A DNA stretch of 64,000 bases from an uncultured Bryobacterales bacterium (lineage in GTDB: Bacteria; Acidobacteriota; Terriglobia; Bryobacterales; Bryobacteraceae): positions 34,470 to 98,469 of the forward strand of contig CALGAR010000089.1 in assembly GCA_937959285.1 (NCBI GenBank), in the 5' to 3' direction. Below the pieces are notes generated by a model that worked only from the letters and a program-made list of their open reading frames with translations, searched no databases and had not been told where the DNA came from. The translations under genes were made by a program, and so were the position numbers. Every line of letters starts with the position of its first letter. Position 1 is the stretch's first letter. This document shows, in pieces, positions 63,415 through 64,000 of the stretch.

Positions 63415-64000
63415 ATGATCACTCTTCGCTTCGATGTCCGCACTGGGGATGCCCCCACAATCCTATGTTTAGGGGCGCATTCGGATGATATCGAAATCGG
63501 ATGCGGAGGGACGGTTCTACGCCTTAAGCGGCAGTACCCACGGGCGTTCTTTCACTGGATTGTATTCAGCGCGGCCGGTGAGCGGTGTGCGGAAGCTCAC
63601 CGTGCCGCGCGATTGTTTACCGATGGAGCCGAGTGTTCGGTTGTCGTCGGGCAATTCAGGGACGGATTTCTCCCTTACGAGGGCAAGTCCGTGAAAGCAT
63701 TCTTTGAAGAGATCAAGACGAAGGTATCTCCGGATCTGATCTTTACCCATTACGGGAGGGACGCCCATCAGGATCATAGACTGCTCTCCGAACTCACATG
63801 GAATACGTTTCGAAATCACCTGATCCTCGAATATGAGATTCCAAAGTACGACGGCGACATCAGCTCGCCCAATGTGTTTTTCCCGATTGAGGACGACATC
63901 CGCGAGGACAAGATCGACTATCTCTTTGAGGCGTTCCGTTCCCAGCAGTGCAAGCCGTGGTTTCGCAGGGAGACGTTCTGCGGGTTGATGCGCATGCGCG
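63415..64000 (+). CDS. PIG-L/LmbE-family deacetylase (cut by window end)
   Basis: The visible 195 residues form the N-terminal and middle parts of a zinc-dependent N-deacetylase of the PIG-L family. The start motif ILCLGAHSDDIEIGCGGTVL contains the AHxDD zinc-binding set (the usual Pro is Ser here), and the second motif THYGRDAHQDHR supplies further His ligands. AGGAGG at 63398-63403 precedes the ATG by 11 bases. The frame is open to the last base. Members deacetylate N-acetyl sugars such as GlcNAc-linked intermediates. Next to a CDP-sugar enzyme and a C-methyltransferase, it probably acts on a sugar nucleotide or glycan intermediate. Confidence 0.92.
   Translation, partial: MITLRFDVRTGDAPTILCLGAHSDDIEIGCGGTVLRLKRQYPRAFFHWIVFSAAGERCAEAHRAARLFTDGAECSVVVGQFRDGFLPYEGKSVKAFFEEIKTKVSPDLIFTHYGRDAHQDHRLLSELTWNTFRNHLILEYEIPKYDGDISSPNVFFPIEDDIREDKIDYLFEAFRSQQCKPWFRRETFCGLMRMR

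Overview
The window looks like chromosome from a diderm, GC-rich soil bacterium, most probably an acidobacterium of the Solibacter/Bryobacter group. This is inference from gene content, not a database match. The signs are a DUF1549/DUF1553 gene followed by a DUF1501 gene, adjacent Cys-type sulfatases, ClpC in a diderm background, GatCAB components, a DnaE2-type polymerase of acidobacterial style, and a densely packed gene order full of 4-base stop/start overlaps. No rRNA, tRNA, CRISPR array, insertion sequence or prophage was recognised. About 52 genes are called; the first (glmM) and last (PIG-L deacetylase) are cut by the window edges.

Layout. 1-9.8 kb: glmM end, nucleoside hydrolase, MscS channel, LolD-type ATPase, ClpC with a clear terminator, hybrid histidine kinase, beta-helix protein, DksA/TraR-type zinc-finger protein. 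9.8-19.1 kb: a long minus-strand run (DUF721, gatC, gatA, sodB, queD, serine hydrolase, potABCD, DMT transporter). 19.3-22.8 kb: DUF1549/1553 and DUF1501 pair. 22.8-31.4 kb: a histidine kinase/sigma-54 activator operon divergent from a czcCBA-like metal efflux operon; the shared intergenic region holds a candidate -24/-12 promoter and a phased array of TGTACG half-sites. 31.5-37.1 kb: an endonuclease/exonuclease/phosphatase protein, then a PA2779-like small membrane protein facing an operon of C39-like peptidase and a TPR/POTRA-like/beta-barrel outer-membrane protein, plus a glycosyltransferase. 37.3-43.7 kb: bestrophin, cupin, rfbA-rfbC-rfbB and a Pat-type CoA-ligase/GNAT fusion. 43.7-49.9 kb: two sulfatases and dnaE2.

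49.9-64 kb is mostly surface-glycan biosynthesis. A four-gene overlapping minus-strand operon encodes a carbamoyltransferase, a GT2, a radical SAM/SPASM protein and a second GT2. On the plus strand follow a small protein, an RsuA/RluB pseudouridine synthase, a GT4, a DUF3108 protein, a GT4-methyltransferase fusion and a Wzm-like ABC permease with an extra N-terminal beta-rich domain but no Wzt ATPase beside it. After a 295-base gap that looks AT-richer come a sugar C-methyltransferase (EvaC/TylCIII type), glucose-1-phosphate cytidylyltransferase and a PIG-L deacetylase, which suggests a CDP-linked branched deoxysugar pathway running on past the window end.

Best candidates for something undescribed are the peptidase / TPR-POTRA-barrel / PA2779-like module (33.4-36.0 kb), the carbamoyltransferase-GT2-radical SAM-GT2 operon (49.9-54.4 kb) and the sigma-54 control region of the efflux operon (25.7-25.85 kb).
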